Below are positions 60,201-64,000 of a stretch of DNA of 64,000 nucleotides, in pieces; within the stretch, counting starts at the first letter, position 1, and the number at the start of each line of letters is the position of its first letter. Location of the stretch: NCBI GenBank assembly GCA_029255685.2, contig CM055314.2, positions 73,037,842 to 73,101,841 of the forward strand, read 5' to 3'. The translations under genes were made by a program, and so were the position numbers. The DNA is from Silene conica (lineage: Eukaryota; Streptophyta; Magnoliopsida; Caryophyllales; Caryophyllaceae). Below the pieces are notes generated by a model. It made no database searches. It was not told the origin of the DNA and saw nothing but the letters and a program-made list of their open reading frames with translations.

Positions 60201-60996
60201 AATCCTCAATATGATTACATGTATCCGTCGCAAACATGAAATTTCTGAAAATGAAAGATCAAGTAAATGAAACATCATCCAAGCATGAATTCAACAAGTA
60301 AGAACATTCCTAACATGTTACTAAGTCCATTAATCATCAACCTCAAACAAAAATCTGAAACAATAACAAAACTTGCTATTTTAACAAAAAGGCCGAGTTA
60401 CTCATTATCGTCACCTCTCAAGCGATTCCGGCTAAAGATCCTCCTCTACCAAGTAGCTATCAACCTCCGGATCGTCTAGTCCCACACCTACAAACATAAA
60501 AACCGAGTTTTAGGACAGAAAACGGATTTCTACCAAATGGACAGATTTTTCGGAGTGAAGGAAATGAAAAATTAAAGTGATAGATGGCTTAGAAATTCGA
60601 TGAGGATTCCGAAAATGTTATCATTACCTCGAATCGGTCGACGGATGATGGAGAGAAGCTCAAAAGAAGGAGAAATAAAAATGGAGGTTTGAGAGAGTTG
60701 TGTTTACAGTGAAATGAGTTTCTTGGAGGAAGAAGAATGTCGACATAAGGTTTAAGTAGAGTATATGAGTCGTCCTTTCCGTCTCAATTAAAACGGGTTA
60801 GGATATTTGAACGGATATTTAAGTTGGGAACTTAACCTTGCCAAGTTTGCATTCGCCTTAAGGACTTAAGGTTCTTAAGACGGATCCTATGATTTACTTT
60901 AAAATAAATTAACATTAAAAATTAAAATATTATTTTATCCCGTAAAAATAATTAAAACCATTAAAATATAAATTTACGAAAAAGCGGGCTGTTACA
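57254..60996 (-). repeat. LTR-c (3743 bp), shared by units 2 and 3
   Basis: Virtually identical to LTR-b. Bracketing motifs at 57739-57784 and 58779-58824. Confidence 0.93.
57930..58682. repeat. Hairpin array (LTR-c)
   Basis: Same 13 units as in LTR-b. Confidence 0.85.
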
Positions 60997-62220
60997 ATCA
61001 CCCAATCTTCAAAAAGTTTCGTCCTCGAAACTCGAAGGTAAAAGAAGGTACGAAAACAACTCTAACGTTCAAAATATACCAAGCGGGTTATGACAACCCA
61101 AAACTTTATCTTTCGAAAAGGTTTTAAGAAGAAAAGGTCTCAAGGCACAAGTCTTATCAATGGATATTGGGATTCTCGTTACGTATTCAAGAGTCCGACA
61201 TTCCAAATCTGAGACAAGTCCCGAAATTAAATCGGTCAAAATTCAAAATTTAGGTCGATTCGGTGTTGATAAACACAGCACGGGTTATCAGACGTCTCCA
61301 ATAACACGTTCTAGTGGCAATCAACGCTGAAGTCGGTCAAAATTGTAAAACGTTACGCTCTTTAAACCAAGTTTCCCTTCAAATAAACACTACTCCCAAA
61401 TCCTTGAAAACAGTGATATTGACACAATGACTAAAAGTCGCTTCCAACGGAAGGGAAAGCAGTTTCAAATTCACAAAACAATTAAGCTTTTTCCAAAAAC
61501 AGTGGATTTAAAGTTAACGAATGGGAAAACAAGTTTCAAAACCGACGTTTGAGAACGCGGGAACCAACGCAGAGCTTATTTTCAACATGAAGGATTGGAG
61601 GTTTCAAGCCTTGCGGCTGTCAGAACACAAAAAGGAGTGTTGAGGGAGCGGAACAAGCGGGTTGGGGGTTAAAGAAGACGGTAACCTTTGCCAAACATGG
61701 GTTCACTAACCTCTCGATCCATAATCAACACATCGTTACAACGATTCCAGCATATCCCAAAAGGCGATTTCAGTAACCTCAATGCTTACAATGGTTTCAC
61801 GGTCCTTCTCACCCCTACCTCATCCACAAAACCAGGTATTCCTCAATAAGAAGGTTTTCAAGACTCTCACTCAGTTCACAATAAAGGTCTATTCGATTAA
61901 GGTTAGGGATCTTTCACTCAAGGTAGAAGCCTAATATACGTGCCTCAAACCAAGGTTCACGCACTTCCAAATTCATAATCTGAATTCTATCGCCATAATT
62001 CTTCCCAATCAGTCAGGCCGTAGCCGAAATCAACTATATCCTTGGGTCTTACGTAGTTCAATACCATCAAATTTATTCTATGGGAGCATCTGAAATCCTA
62101 AGTCTTCCTCAAAACGATTCAGATCTCAAGGTTCCACAAGTCTGAAGCAGTATCATCCTTCCAGTTACATATTCCCGAAATTTAGATAACTCATCTCAGG
62201 TAGTTCCCAAATGACGATTC
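60997..62220. other. Internal region 3, part next to LTR-c
   Basis: Copy of 50931-52154, no coding domain. Polypurine tract at its left end. Confidence 0.65.
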
Positions 62221-63235
62221 AACCACTACAAAAAAATGTTGCCCTTGCGACGGAATTTTTGCGACGGACACAAAATCCGTCGCAAAATTAGTTTTGTGAC
62301 GGATTTTGCGACGGATATTTTTTTTGCGACATAATTTGCGACGGACCTGAATTTCCCAGACCCGCGAAGCTAAAGTCAAATGGCGGGAAAGTTTGCGACG
62401 GAAATTCCGTCGCAAATATTGACTTTTGCGACGGAACTTCCGTCGCAAACATATTGACCAGGCTTGACCAAAAGTTGGTTAAGGTCAAATGTTGACCAGA
62501 TTTGCGACGGAAATTCCGTCGCAGGAGTCAATATTTGCGACGGAATTTCCGTCGCAAATCTCGTCAACCTTTGACCTTGACCATATTTGCGACGGAAATT
62601 CCGTCGCAAATTTCCGTCGCAAAGTTACATTATACAGACCCCGCGGGTCATATTTTTCCCCAAATCAATTACAATTTTTTTGCTTAAACCCTAAAGGCGA
62701 TTTCTTCGACGAGCGACCACCACCACCACCCTAAGGCAACCACCACACCGCCGACCCCACCGCCGACCACCCCACCCCACCGCGCCGCCACCACCGACCA
62801 CCACAACATCCTTCCTTCCTCCTTCTCTTTCCTTTCTCCTCCTTACTCTCCTTCTCCTTTGTCACCGCCGCCACCACCTCACCGCCGGAAAATCCTTGCC
62901 GCCGCCACTTCCTTCTTCATTCTCCATTTCTCTTTATGTATGTATACTAACTTTCGTTGTTAATATACCGTCTTAAGTTTTTATGTTTAATCCGTCGCAA
63001 AATTCCGTCGCAAATTCCGTATTATTGTTTTTTTTATTGTTATTAGGAATAGTTAGTTTAGTTTAATTGTTATTTGATTAGTTTAGTTAGTATTGTTAGG
63101 TGGTTAGTGATATTAGGTTAGTAGCTAATTCCGTCCCAAATCCGTCGCATATTGTTGTTAAGTTTGCATTGTTGTTGATTGTTAGTGTTGTTGATTTTTT
63201 TAGAATATTCTTGAATAGTACCCGTTCAATAATTA

Positions 63236-63752
<517 letters not shown>

Positions 63753-63862
63753 TTATTAGGTTGAATAATGCTTGATTTATAGATAGAGTGTGTGATGATG
63801 ATGATGATTAGGACTACTATCTATTAGATTCGATAATCTTGAATTTGTTGAAATTATTGTAG

Positions 63863-64000
63863 ATGCCGTATGGCTTAATGTCAATGAAATTATCTACTTC
63901 GAAGAAGTAGGCGGTTTCAACAAGAAAGGGTTGATACTCGGTATGGGAAATGCAGCCCCAGTCATTTACGAGCGTCGTCGCCACTCAAGTGCTGGGACCC
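63863..64000 (+). pseudogene. CACTA transposase tail relic (copy 3, first exon, cut by window end)
   Basis: Begins after ATTGTAG exactly as at 43731; the rest is outside the window. Confidence 0.68.

Overview
This is nuclear plant heterochromatin: a 64 kb stack of nested transposable elements with no intact host gene. The evidence is Ty1/copia and Ty3/gypsy elements with plant-type primer sites (initiator tRNA-Met and tRNA-Asp), CACTA, PIF/Harbinger and MITE elements, a TRIM, and fragments of plant genes with introns. Frequent 'actccgta' words and the element types would fit a eudicot, perhaps Caryophyllales, but I cannot fix the species.

Layout. (1) A minus-strand copia pol gene is split into 1-902 (reverse transcriptase) and 19978-about 20806 (integrase) by a copia-type element at 908-19972, bounded by a 5-bp target duplication CTTAT. 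That inserted element encodes only gag. It was itself hit by a coding-free Ty3-type element (2997-7795, TSD TTCAT), a CACTA transposon with a broken transposase (10542-15137, TSD TTT), and a solo LTR of a related family inside its 5' LTR (17644-18945, TSD CTTAA). (2) 20807-30673 is AT-rich sequence with a 'ctcgtattctt' micro-repeat, interrupted by a CACTA element (22153-26718) that carries fragments of a FAM86-type methyltransferase and a folate-biopterin transporter, an RPA-like pseudogene and two inverted-repeat elements. (3) An Athila-type Ty3 element starts at 30674 (5' LTR, tRNA-Asp primer site, gag, protease, RT). It holds a TRIM (31312-31865) in its LTR and a Harbinger element (34161-35613) in its protease gene, and stops in RT at 37105. 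(4) From 37106 to the window end is a head-to-tail array of a large coding-free retroelement, LTR-internal-LTR-internal-LTR-internal, with 3.75 kb LTRs and a period of about 10.07 kb. Each internal region carries the same CACTA insertion (2.83 kb), which contains two exons of a captured alkenal/double-bond reductase gene and a relic transposase tail.

Functionally this is a graveyard. All retrotransposon reading frames seen are broken, and several elements are non-autonomous and would need proteins from elsewhere. The most unusual signal lies in the 3.75 kb LTRs: about 13 consecutive hairpins that share a conserved apical core while their stem arms differ in sequence from hairpin to hairpin yet mostly remain complementary. 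They are bracketed by two copies of another structured motif. Similar compensatory stems appear in the copia LTRs and between two CACTA families.
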